Shown in pieces: positions 9,914 through 17,466 of a stretch of DNA of 64,000 nucleotides. The translations under genes and the position numbers were made by a program. Each line of letters opens with the position of its first letter. Position 1 is the stretch's first letter. The stretch lies in the NCBI GenBank assembly GCA_020636075.1, contig JACJYO010000006.1, forward strand, positions 496,001 through 560,000, read 5' to 3'. Under the pieces are notes generated by a model that saw only the letters and a list, made by a program, of their open reading frames with translations, was not told the origin of the DNA and did not search any database. This DNA comes from Lewinellaceae bacterium (lineage in GTDB: Bacteria; Bacteroidota; Bacteroidia; Chitinophagales; Saprospiraceae).

Positions 9914-10189
9914 ATGGCAGTTTACTATTCAAAGGAAAAAATCGCCGAAATCACCAAAGAATACGGCAAGGACGCAAAAGACACGGGCAATGTTGAAGTA
10001 CAGGTTGCCCTGTTGACCTATCAGATCGACGGTTTGTCGAGCCACCTTCGTGCAAACCCGAAGGACCACTCTACCCGCCGTTCGCTGTTGCACAAAGTTG
10101 CCCAGCGTAAAGCCCTGTTAGGCTACTATGCGAAGAAAGACATTTTCAAATACCGCGCACTGATCGAGAAACTCGGCTTGCGTAAGTAA
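9914..10189 (+). CDS. rpsO: 30S ribosomal protein S15
   Basis: The 91-residue protein has the S15 signature: DTGNVEVQVALLTYQI, LSSHLRANPKDHSTRR, LLHKVAQRKALLGYY and a C-terminal YRALIEKLGLRK. S15 binds the central domain of 16S rRNA early in small-subunit assembly. The length is typical (88-91). The start ATG at 9914 is preceded by no Shine-Dalgarno, as is usual in this phylum. A full promoter match lies at 9787-9817 and a strong terminator at 10196-10241, so it appears monocistronic here although pnp follows, the same gene order as rpsO-pnp in many bacteria. Confidence 0.98.
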   Translation: MAVYYSKEKIAEITKEYGKDAKDTGNVEVQVALLTYQIDGLSSHLRANPKDHSTRRSLLHKVAQRKALLGYYAKKDIFKYRALIEKLGLRK

Positions 10190-10195
10190 TCCCGG

Positions 10196-10241
10196 GCGGG
10201 GTTGGGCAGGATTTTTAACCTGCTCAACCCCGCTTTTATTT
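10196..10241 (+). terminator. Rho-independent terminator after rpsO
   Basis: GCGGGGTTGGGCAGG (10196-10210) pairs over 15 bp with CCTGCTCAACCCCGC (10219-10233) with one G-T pair, followed by TTTTATTT. It starts 6 bp after the rpsO stop codon. Confidence 0.9.
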
Positions 10242-10779
10242 GCCCTTTAAAACCAACGACATGCCCACCTGATCATTCTGTTTCGCTCCGCGAAATTTCA
10301 AGATATACAGTGTTGTTTTTCAAGTTGCGCGTACACCCGCCTCCTTGCCGTCCCCAAGGTTAGTAAGCAACACAAACAGATTAATTACAAACGTTCTTTA
10401 ATTTAATAACCGCACCTGGAATGGCGCCAGTGTTCAAACGCTGGTACCCCACTGGCTGGTTCAGAAACGGGGAATTGTTTCCCCCACACAAAGACACAGG
10501 CGATTCGAATATGGATTGCGGAATTCGGATTCCGGATTGGTTCATCATCCTGCATGATTCATAGATGAGGATTTCAATGCAAATTCTAAATTGGCACTGA
10601 ATTGTCATTTTATCAAAAGGCAAATCAATCTGCAATTCGCAATCCGTAATCCGTAATTTTTCCTCCCTGCATCTTTGTGTGTATTTTCGGTTTCCGATTG
10701 GCCAGCACGAACACCCTGTTTTCTTGATCAGGATGTAGGCGAAAATGCGTTATTGCGCATGCTGTTCCCCGGTGCATAA
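10242..10779. repeat. rpsO-pnp spacer with heptad-repeat tracts
   Basis: No gene is supported in this 538-bp spacer. Two degenerate 7-bp tracts face each other: around 10511-10540 (GGATTGC, GGAATTC, GGATTCC, GGATTGG) and around 10630-10660 (GCAATTC, GCAATCC, GTAATCC, GTAATTT). They are partly complementary and could fold into a hairpin with a loop of roughly 90 nt. They resemble the tracts at 60446-60590. The promoter and any autoregulatory leader of pnp must also lie here but were not identified. Confidence 0.5.
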
Positions 10780-13110
10780 ATGTTAATTTTTATGGGAAAA
10801 CAAATCCCGCTCCGTACCACCTTCTCCTTGCCGGATGGCCGCGAGATAGCGCTGGAAACGGGCAAACTCGCCACGCAGGCCGACGGTAGCGTCGTCGTGC
10901 GCATGGGCAACACCATGCTGATCGCAACGGTTGTCAGTGCCCGCAAAGCCAAGGAGGGGCAGCCCTTCTTTCCACTCTCCGTTGATTACCAGGAAAAATT
11001 TGCTTCTGCCGGACGTATTCCGGGCAACTTCTTTCGCCGGGAAGCCCGCCTTTCTGACTATGAGATTTTGATCAGCCGCCTTGTCGACCGGGCCTTACGC
11101 CCGCTTTTTCCAGATGGCTACATGAATGAAACCCAGGTAATCATTAACCTGATTTCGGCCGACAAAGACGTACTGCCCGATGCATTGGCAGGCTTGGCCT
11201 GCTCTGCTGCTATTGCTACCAGCGATATTCCGGTAGAGGCCCTGTTCTCCGAAGTACGGGTTGCCCGGGTAGATGGTCAGATGGTGATCAATCCGGACCG
11301 CACACAGCTGGAACGCGCTGATATGGACTTCATCGTTGCCGCTACCAAGAACGATATTACCATGGTAGAGGGTGAGGCCAATGAATGCCAGGAGCACGAC
11401 CTGATCGAAGCGCTGAAATTGGCTCACGAAGTTATTCGCGTGCAAATTGAAGCCCAGGAGCGTTTGGCCGAGCTGGTCGGCGAAAAAGCCCTGGTTAAGC
11501 GGCCTTTGCCGGAAATCCTGGAAAATGAAGACCTGAAAACGCTGGTTGAAAAGCATTGCAAAGACGATATCTATGCGCTTGCACGCAGTGCCAGCGACAA
11601 AGCAACGCGCAAGGACACGCTGGAAGCGCTCAAGGAACGCCTGATCGAAACGCTGACGACAGAGTTTGGCGAAGAATTTATGGAAGAATGGGGCGCCCTG
11701 GCGGAGAAGTATTTCGACAAGCTTAAAAAATACGTTATCCGGGATGTTGTCCTTTCCGAAGGCAAACGCCTCGACGGCCGGAAAAGCAACGAGGTTCGAC
11801 CGATTTGGTGCGAAGTGGACTACCTGCCCTCCGCCCACGGCTCTGCCATTTTTAACCGTGGCGAAACCCAGTCGCTCACCTCGCTTACACTGGGAACCAA
11901 GCAGGATCAGGCCCTGATCGACAATGCCCTCAAATCGTACGACGACAATTTCATCCTGCATTACAACTTCCCGCCCTATTCGGTGGGTGAAGTAAAACCA
12001 ATGCGCGGACCCGGTCGGCGGGAGGTTGGACACGCGAATCTCGCCGGACGTTCGATTCGCAAACTGATGCCGGACAATTTTGCCTATACCGTCCGGATTG
12101 TTTCGGACATTCTCGAGTCGAACGGCTCCTCGTCCATGGCAACAGTTTGCGCGGGTTCATTGGCACTCATGGATGGCGGTGTTCCGCTTAAGGCGCCTAT
12201 CGCAGGTATTGCCATGGGTTGCATTGCTGATGAGAACAAACGCGTGGCTGTATTATCTGATATCCTTGGCGACGAGGATGCGTTGGGTGATATGGACTTC
12301 AAAGTGACCGGTACCGTAAACGGTATTTGTGGCACCCAGATGGATATCAAAATTGACGGGATGCCCTACGAACTGCTGGAAAAAGCGCTGATGCAGGCCC
12401 GCGAAGGCCGTTTGCATATTCTCGGTGAAATGGCCAAGGCGCTTGCCGGGCCGCGCGAAGACCTCAAACCCCACGCACCGCGTATGGTTGAGTTCCGCAT
12501 CGACCGTGACTACATTGGTGCAGTTATCGGACCTGGTGGTAAAGTTATTCAGGAATTACAGCGCCAAACCGGCACGACCATCAGCATTGATGAAGATGAA
12601 CAAGGCGGTATCGTCGCTATTTTTGGGCCGGACAAAACAGCCCTGGACGCTGCCAACGATATGATCCAGGACATCGTGTTTGTGCCGACACCCGGCGATA
12701 TCTACGACGGCGTGGTGGAACGTGTGGAAGACTATGGCGCCTTTGTCAAATTCAAGGGCAAGAGCGGCCTCCTGCACGTGTCGGAAATCAGCTATGAGCG
12801 TGTGGAAAATGTATCCGACCTGTACAAAGTTGGTGACAAAGTCAAAGTACAACTGTTGGAAAACGATCCCAAAACCGGTAAACTCCGCCTTTCGGTGAAA
12901 TCCATGTTGCCCAAACCGGAAGGTTACGTCGAGCGCTCCTCCGGCGGCGGTGGCGGTAATCGCGGCGGTGGCGGCGGTGGATTCCGCGGCGGCGGCCGTG
13001 ACCGTGATCGCGGTGGCGATCGTCGGGGTGGCGACCGTGATCGCGGCGGCCGTGATCGCGACCGTCGGGATGGCGGTGGACATCGCGGCGGCGGTGACCG
13101 CAGGGGCTAG
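10780..13110 (+). CDS. pnp: Polyribonucleotide nucleotidyltransferase (PNPase) with arginine-glycine-rich tail
   Basis: The protein has 776 residues and degrades RNA phosphorolytically 3' to 5'. In order: first RNase PH domain (LPDGREIALETGKLATQADG...GNTMLIATVVSA, FFRREARLSDYEILISRLVDRALRPLFP), helical linker, second RNase PH domain with the catalytic region (SDILESNGSSSMATVCAGSL, ...DMDFKVTGT), KH domain (IGAVIGPGGKVIQELQRQTG) and S1 domain (GDIYDGVVERVEDYGAFVKF...GLLHVSEI). After the S1 domain comes a tail of about 55 residues made almost only of G, R and D. The core length is typical; the tail is extra. An alternative start is the ATG at 10792 (MGKQIPLRTTF), which fits homologue N-termini equally well. 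A bidirectional terminator follows. Confidence 0.97.
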   Translation: MLIFMGKQIPLRTTFSLPDGREIALETGKLATQADGSVVVRMGNTMLIATVVSARKAKEGQPFFPLSVDYQEKFASAGRIPGNFFRREARLSDYEILISRLVDRALRPLFPDGYMNETQVIINLISADKDVLPDALAGLACSAAIATSDIPVEALFSEVRVARVDGQMVINPDRTQLERADMDFIVAATKNDITMVEGEANECQEHDLIEALKLAHEVIRVQIEAQERLAELVGEKALVKRPLPEILENEDLKTLVEKHCKDDIYALARSASDKATRKDTLEALKERLIETLTTEFGEEFMEEWGALAEKYFDKLKKYVIRDVVLSEGKRLDGRKSNEVRPIWCEVDYLPSAHGSAIFNRGETQSLTSLTLGTKQDQALIDNALKSYDDNFILHYNFPPYSVGEVKPMRGPGRREVGHANLAGRSIRKLMPDNFAYTVRIVSDILESNGSSSMATVCAGSLALMDGGVPLKAPIAGIAMGCIADENKRVAVLSDILGDEDALGDMDFKVTGTVNGICGTQMDIKIDGMPYELLEKALMQAREGRLHILGEMAKALAGPREDLKPHAPRMVEFRIDRDYIGAVIGPGGKVIQELQRQTGTTISIDEDEQGGIVAIFGPDKTALDAANDMIQDIVFVPTPGDIYDGVVERVEDYGAFVKFKGKSGLLHVSEISYERVENVSDLYKVGDKVKVQLLENDPKTGKLRLSVKSMLPKPEGYVERSSGGGGGNRGGGGGGFRGGGRDRDRGGDRRGGDRDRGGRDRDRRDGGGHRGGGDRRG

Positions 13111-13132
13111 TCTTTATTTTTTTTGAAAATAA

Positions 13133-13172
13133 AATCCCGGTGCAGCATCAAGTTGCACCGGGATTGTTTTTT
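13133..13172. terminator. Bidirectional terminator between pnp and convergent lipoprotein gene
   Basis: AATCCCGGTGCA (13133-13144) pairs perfectly with TGCACCGGGATT (13154-13165). T-rich runs follow on both strands (GTTTTTT on plus, TTATTTTC on minus). It sits between two convergent genes and can serve both. Confidence 0.88.
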
Positions 13173-13197
13173 GAACTACACTGGGTGAAAACCTGCT

Positions 13198-13683
13198 CTA
13201 CTTATTCTCTTTCGGCGCGTCGTTGTTCCAGATATCCCGGATGCACACATACTTGCTGTCCCGTTTTTCAAAGATGGATATGTATTTTCCTGTTTTTTTG
13301 TCTCCGGCAGCAGTTGTGTACATACTTTTCCCAACTTCAATTACATAATTCCCGGCAGCCATAACCTCCCGTACCTCAAAAGCAATGGTTCCTCCCGTTG
13401 TATCGCTGGCCATATCCTTTTTTATCCGTTCAAGGATGGCTTCTTTTCCTACAGCCTCTGGTTGATCGTTTGGCATATTCACAGCATCGTCGGAGTAATA
13501 TGGCAAGACCGCATTGGCATCTTTTGCATTTTCTGCGGCAGCATAGGCGTCTTCCATCGCCTGGATTTCAGTTTTAATTTGTGCCAAATCGGGTGCGGCT
13601 TCTTTTTCGGCAGGCGGCGCCGAGCAGGCATAGGCGCCAAGGAGCGCCAGGGACAAGAGCAAAACAATTGGAAGGATTTTCAT
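13198..13683 (-). CDS. SnoaL/DUF4440-like (NTF2-fold) lipoprotein
   Basis: This 161-residue protein begins with a lipoprotein signal peptide (MKILPIVLLLSLALLGAYAC, Cys20 as the lipid site). The mature part resembles the NTF2-fold SnoaL/DUF4440 group: an amphipathic start (QIKTEIQAMEDAYAAAENAKDANAV), then LPYYSDDAVNMPNDQPEAVGKEAI and the beta-sheet ending ISIFEKRDSKYVCIRDIWNND. Members of this fold bind small molecules or act as isomerases and dehydratases; many secreted ones have no known substrate. No specific function is proposed. It is probably transcribed alone, ending at the shared terminator at 13133-13172. Confidence 0.75.
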   Translation of the reverse strand: MKILPIVLLLSLALLGAYACSAPPAEKEAAPDLAQIKTEIQAMEDAYAAAENAKDANAVLPYYSDDAVNMPNDQPEAVGKEAILERIKKDMASDTTGGTIAFEVREVMAAGNYVIEVGKSMYTTAAGDKKTGKYISIFEKRDSKYVCIRDIWNNDAPKENK

Positions 13684-13767
13684 AATACTTGGTTTTAAAC
13701 GTGAAAGAAAAATTGGACATCATCTGTTCTAAAACCAAAGGCAATGGCTTTCAAAAGGTGCTTCGGA

Positions 13768-15096
13768 TTAGTTGTTTTTCAAAAAAGGCGGCTTTTTCAA
13801 ATAGGTCAATGCACGCCAGCCCCATTCCACCGGACCAAAATAAAAATACCGCAACCAGAGTGGACTCAACACCAGCTGTAAAGCCCAGATGCCAAAAACA
13901 AGGTAATACAACTCGTGGCGTTGCCATTTCCCAAATTGGGCAAACAGCACAAATACTGTCGTGGTGATCACCGTGTGCATGATGTAATTCGTAAGTGCCA
14001 TCCGGCCGACTGCCGCTAGTGCGCGTTGCAAAAAGCGCAGGGCACCTGATTTGCAAAACAACATGATCAGCCCTATGTGCCCTGCCGTGGTGAACAGCCT
14101 GCCGAGGTCATAGGTGAGATATGTTTTTTGGGTTGCCATCAAATCGAAATTATTGTTCAGAATAGTGCTGGTTTCGTACCAGTTTACCGAAAGTCCGACT
14201 GCGTACCCAACAAGTACCATCAAGCCGTAAAACCGGAAAGAGCGTTCAGCCTGAAAAATTCGCCAACCTAAAAGAGCCATACCGAGCAGCATCATGCCCA
14301 GTACGTCGAAGTAATCGTACCGGTAATGCCCTTCGCTTTGCCAATGAAATGTTTCGGCTGCACGCACTTTCATCGCTTCAAAATAGCCGCCTTGTTGCTT
14401 CGACGTTACCTCCGCCAGGTCTTCTGCGGAAGGTTTCGCATGTTTAAGTTTTTCATTCCAGTCGTCCAGGCTCGTTTGCAAATCTTTGGAGGGCTTTTCG
14501 CCGCGGTCGATAGCTGCCTGTGCCGTTTGTGCTTTGGCATAGGTATCTTCAGAATTCCGTATCTCAAAAAAGCCCCAAACAGAACCTGCCAGCAGCAATC
14601 CCAAGCCAATGGCAAACAGATTTTTGGGCGCCATGTGCCGGAATGGAAACAGGAACATACCCATAAGGCCATAGGCATATAGGATTTCACCGGGCCAAAG
14701 CAAAATATAGGCGTGAACCAGACCAAAAACAAACAACCAGATCGTTCGGCGGTACCAGCTGTCGGCTACTGGCAGGCCAATACCCATCGTTTCTTTTTTG
14801 CTGGTAAACAAAATAACCCCGGCGCCGAAAAGCATGGAAAACATGCCGCGCATGGTACCTTCAAACAACATGTTGGTAGTGATCCAGGCTTTCAGGTCCC
14901 AGCCCGTAGCGCCGCCGGCAACGGAGGGGTCCGAATACGCTTGCTCGGGCAAACCCATGCCGGTGATATTCATCAACAAAATGCCGAACAGGGCGACGCC
15001 CCGGATCACGTCTACGGAACTAATGCGCTGGTCTTCGGGAGTGGGTTGGAATGCGGCTGTCGGTGTGGGAATAGAGGGATCTTGTTTTTTATTCAT
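13768..15096 (-). CDS. DUF418-type multi-pass membrane protein
   Basis: The 442-residue protein has about eight to ten membrane segments. The N-terminus RISSVDVIRGVALFGILLMN is the hallmark of the DUF418/YeiB family, where R-G-x-A-L-x-G-I-L-x-x-N opens the first helix. The last third (LAAVGRMALTNYIMHTVI, YYLVFGIWALQLVLSPLWL, GPVEWGWRALTY) matches the DUF418 domain proper. An unusual hydrophilic helical insert lies around residues 175-235 (KAQTAQAAIDRGEKPSKD...). The family is related to acyltransferase-3-like membrane proteins, but no reaction is established. It lies 84 bp downstream of the neighbouring lipoprotein's start on the same strand; co-transcription is possible. Confidence 0.85.
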   Translation of the reverse strand: MNKKQDPSIPTPTAAFQPTPEDQRISSVDVIRGVALFGILLMNITGMGLPEQAYSDPSVAGGATGWDLKAWITTNMLFEGTMRGMFSMLFGAGVILFTSKKETMGIGLPVADSWYRRTIWLFVFGLVHAYILLWPGEILYAYGLMGMFLFPFRHMAPKNLFAIGLGLLLAGSVWGFFEIRNSEDTYAKAQTAQAAIDRGEKPSKDLQTSLDDWNEKLKHAKPSAEDLAEVTSKQQGGYFEAMKVRAAETFHWQSEGHYRYDYFDVLGMMLLGMALLGWRIFQAERSFRFYGLMVLVGYAVGLSVNWYETSTILNNNFDLMATQKTYLTYDLGRLFTTAGHIGLIMLFCKSGALRFLQRALAAVGRMALTNYIMHTVITTTVFVLFAQFGKWQRHELYYLVFGIWALQLVLSPLWLRYFYFGPVEWGWRALTYLKKPPFLKNN

Positions 15097-15328
15097 TGAA
15101 ATTCATTTGGTTAAAATGCCAGATGGCCAAAGTGGATATTGAAAAGAGGGAAATGCTGCATTTTGCAGTCAGAAATATCCTAAGAATCTGGCAATTGAAG
15201 AATTAAATTTCATGACGCTATATCCAGGTAACGTTTCCTGTTTCCCAAAAACATACTCATCCATGCAGGTAATTCAGCAGGAGCCCTATTTTTGCCCACC
15301 TCTAATCGATTCACAACCCTGCCATCCC

Positions 15329-15967
15329 ATGCGAATACTGCTACTCCTGTTATTTTGTGCATCCATTGCGCGTGCTCAGGTAACTCTTGTCCGGGAAGCA
15401 CCCAACGATAGCTTTGATCTGGGCTGTTCCACTTGCCGCTTGGAGGTAACTGAACTGGCGATCACCCGCGGCCAGCATGCCATCCCGATGAATATGAAAA
15501 AGCCGGTGTCTGTAAACCTGCTCATGTGGCGCTATTACGACAATATTGTTCAAAAAGAGGTGCTGATGGTCGATGAACCCTTCTGGACAACCGGCGTGCA
15601 ACTGATCGACGAAGTTCCGGACGACGCCTTGCTTTCCATTCATTTGAACCTGAGTTGGATCGATTCAACCGGGCAGACACACAAATTTTACCTCGTGTTG
15701 GCCGGTCTGAGTAGACAGGATTTTACCCGGCTTCCTGTAGAAACAACCTATGACCCCGACACCTATGCACCATACCGTTTTGCTGCGATCGGCCAGATCA
15801 TGTTGGAAAATGATGAATGGGAAACCTATGACAGTTTTGAGGGCAGTTGTTTTTTAAACCAGATTGACCTGAAAAAGCGCACCATTTCCGGCACTTTCGA
15901 GTTTGTCGCCAACCGGATCGGTATGGAAAAACTGGGTATTTTTTCAAACGGGAAATTCAGCCGTTAA
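15329..15967 (+). CDS. Secreted protein of unknown function
   Basis: I do not recognise a named family. The ATG at 15329 is chosen because it begins a clear signal peptide (MRILLLLLFCASIARAQ, cleavage after RAQ); the open frame extends 39 codons further upstream but without export-signal character. The mature 196 residues are mainly beta-predicted. An L-G-C-S-T-C pair near the N-terminus could form a disulfide. The C-terminal stretch KKRTISGTFEFVA...FSNGKFSR resembles the end of small Bacteroidota periplasmic proteins in which a G-T-F-x-F strand is followed by a 'G-x-F' strand. It is divergent from the DUF418 gene and followed 59 bp later by cytidine deaminase. Confidence 0.6.
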   Translation: MRILLLLLFCASIARAQVTLVREAPNDSFDLGCSTCRLEVTELAITRGQHAIPMNMKKPVSVNLLMWRYYDNIVQKEVLMVDEPFWTTGVQLIDEVPDDALLSIHLNLSWIDSTGQTHKFYLVLAGLSRQDFTRLPVETTYDPDTYAPYRFAAIGQIMLENDEWETYDSFEGSCFLNQIDLKKRTISGTFEFVANRIGMEKLGIFSNGKFSR

Positions 15968-15975
15968 ACCGAGCG

Positions 15976-16004
15976 TTTGTTTTTTGACAAAAAGACTACC
16001 TTCG
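15976..16004 (+). promoter_or_regulatory. Possible promoter of the cytidine deaminase gene
   Basis: TTTG at 15976-15979 and TACCTTCG at 15997-16004 resemble the Bacteroidota -33/-7 elements, but the spacing is 17 rather than 19-21 and the -7 box has one mismatch. It begins 8 bp after the previous stop and ends 22 bp before the cdd ATG. Confidence 0.35.
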
Positions 16005-16026
16005 GGAACCCGTTAAATCCTTGATA

Positions 16027-16509
16027 ATGAAGGAACATACGCTGCAATGTACGTTTAAACAGTACGAATCGGAGGCTGAACTCGAAGCGCAAGATCGCGC
16101 GCTGCTCGAGCGTGCCCGCCAGGCGCTGGAAAACGCCTATGCCCCGTATTCCAATTTTAAAGTTGGTGTGGCGCTCCAAATGGCCAATGGTGAAACGCTC
16201 GGCGGCAGCAACTATGAAAATGCAGCTTACCCGCTCTGTATTTGTGCCGAACAGTCGACGTTGGCTGCTGCTGCCAGCAGGTTTCCGGGTATTGCCGTGA
16301 AAGCACTGGCTATTGTGGTAAAAAGCCCGCACAAGGTGGTGGATAGCCCCGCGGCGCCCTGTGGCGGCTGCCGGCAGGTTATTTGTGAGGCTGAAGACCG
16401 GACCGGACAGGCTATTCGGATTATCTTGCAGGGAGAAGTCGGGCCCGTGTATATATTTGAAAAAGGAGCAGACCTGCTGCCTTTGGCTTTTGGTGCCGGA
16501 TACCTGTAG
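16027..16509 (+). CDS. cdd: Cytidine deaminase
   Basis: The protein has 160 residues from the ATG at 16027 (a TTG two codons earlier is less likely). The zinc site of the cytidine deaminase fold is complete: CAEQSTLAAAASR supplies one Cys and the catalytic Glu, and PCGGCRQV supplies the other two Cys. The substrate segment Y-A-P-Y-S-N-F-K-V-G-V-A and GGSNYENAAYP are classic. It hydrolyses cytidine and deoxycytidine to uridine forms in pyrimidine salvage. The length fits the small tetrameric class (about 130-160). Confidence 0.95.
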   Translation: MKEHTLQCTFKQYESEAELEAQDRALLERARQALENAYAPYSNFKVGVALQMANGETLGGSNYENAAYPLCICAEQSTLAAAASRFPGIAVKALAIVVKSPHKVVDSPAAPCGGCRQVICEAEDRTGQAIRIILQGEVGPVYIFEKGADLLPLAFGAGYL

Positions 16510-16591
16510 CCGGGGTTGCTGTCAATTTTGATCGCTTCTAAATTGCTCCATTCTTTAAAACCAACATATGCCTGTAGCTATTCCCATGTAG

Positions 16592-16599
16592 TACTTTTG
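16592..16599 (+). promoter_or_regulatory. Possible -7 element for the sdhCAB operon
   Basis: TACTTTTG is a perfect TAnnTTTG match about 75 bp before the sdhC ATG. No good TTTG is found 19-21 bp upstream (only a CTG), so this is a half-match. Confidence 0.35.
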
Positions 16600-16673
16600 T
16601 TGCTGCATCAGCTTTTTGCTTTCTTTGCACAGCAAGAAAACTTCACTATCGCTTATAACTCATCACTACGAAA

Positions 16674-17360
16674 ATGAGTTGGTTCTCCAAATTTATTACG
16701 TCTTCCATTGGCCAAAAGGTTGTCATGTCTTTGACAGGGCTTTTTCTCACGCTTTTTCTGGCAGTGCATCTGTTGGGTAATTTGCAATTGTTGCAAGACG
16801 ATGGCGGCGAGGCCTTCAACGTGTACGCCTATTTTATGACCCACAATCCCCTGATCAAAACGATTTCCTATGTGCTGTATGCTTCCATTCTGTTGCATGC
16901 CATCCAGGGTATTCTGATCTGGCGCAGCAATAAAGCGGCGCGTGGAACCCATCGTTATGCCGTAAACCACGTGCGCAGCACCGAACGTGCTTCGCGAAAC
17001 ATGGCCTGGATCGGGATCGTCATTTTTGTATTCATCCTATTGCACCTGTACCAGTTCTGGTTTCAGATGCATTGGGGTAACCTGGTTTATGTGGAATACG
17101 ATGGGTATACCCACCCGGTCAAAGACCTGTATGTGCTGGTTGCCGATTCCTATAAAAATTTGGGCTTTGTGGTGTTTTATGTGATCTCTATGGGGGTGGT
17201 TGGTTTTCACCTGTGGCACGGCTTCTGGTCGCTGTTTCAAACCATAGGGCTCAACCACTCCAAATACACCCCGCTCATTAAAGGTATTGGTGGTGCCTAC
17301 GCGGTAGTAGTGCCGCTGCTCTTTGCGGTAATTCCGGTAGTGATGTATCTTAAAAGTTAA
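16674..17360 (+). CDS. sdhC: Succinate dehydrogenase/fumarate reductase cytochrome b subunit
   Basis: This 228-residue protein has five predicted membrane segments (around residues 15-35, 58-78, 105-125, 155-178 and 200-225). It matches the single-subunit cytochrome b558 of the B-type complex found in Bacteroidota and Bacillus. Recognisable stretches are SSIGQKVVMSLTGLFLTLFLAVHLLGNLQL, carrying the first haem-ligand histidine, and the later GFHLWHGFWSLFQTIGLNHSKYTP. It anchors the SdhAB dimer to the inner membrane and passes electrons between Fe-S clusters and menaquinone via two haems. It is the first gene of sdhCAB; a degenerate heptad inverted repeat lies between it and sdhA. Confidence 0.95.
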   Translation: MSWFSKFITSSIGQKVVMSLTGLFLTLFLAVHLLGNLQLLQDDGGEAFNVYAYFMTHNPLIKTISYVLYASILLHAIQGILIWRSNKAARGTHRYAVNHVRSTERASRNMAWIGIVIFVFILLHLYQFWFQMHWGNLVYVEYDGYTHPVKDLYVLVADSYKNLGFVVFYVISMGVVGFHLWHGFWSLFQTIGLNHSKYTPLIKGIGGAYAVVVPLLFAVIPVVMYLKS

Positions 17361-17370
17361 AAAGTTGGAG

Positions 17371-17444
17371 GGTTAGAAAGCTTTCATCCACCCAGAATAA
17401 TTTAAACCTTCTAACCAGAAACCCTCTAACCGGTAACCTTTCAG
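17371..17444. repeat. Heptad-type inverted repeat in the sdhC-sdhA spacer
   Basis: GGTTAGAAAG on the left faces CTTCTAACC and a second CTCTAACC on the right, with further related units (AGAAACC, GGTAACC) at about 7-bp steps. It fills most of the 106-bp spacer inside an operon, so if it folds it must still allow read-through to sdhA. Confidence 0.55.
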
Positions 17445-17466
17445 TTTAAAGAAAAAACAGGCAGTA

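Noticed and set aside
10381..10635. 84-codon minus-strand frame in the rpsO-pnp spacer
   Set aside because: It runs through the heptad tract and has no protein-like features.
11095..12033. 312-codon antisense frame inside pnp
   Set aside because: Sense strand is unambiguous PNPase; the antisense product has low complexity and no domain.
8908..13110. mazG-rpsO-pnp as one operon
   Set aside because: rpsO has its own promoter match and is closed by a strong terminator, and 590 bp separate it from pnp.
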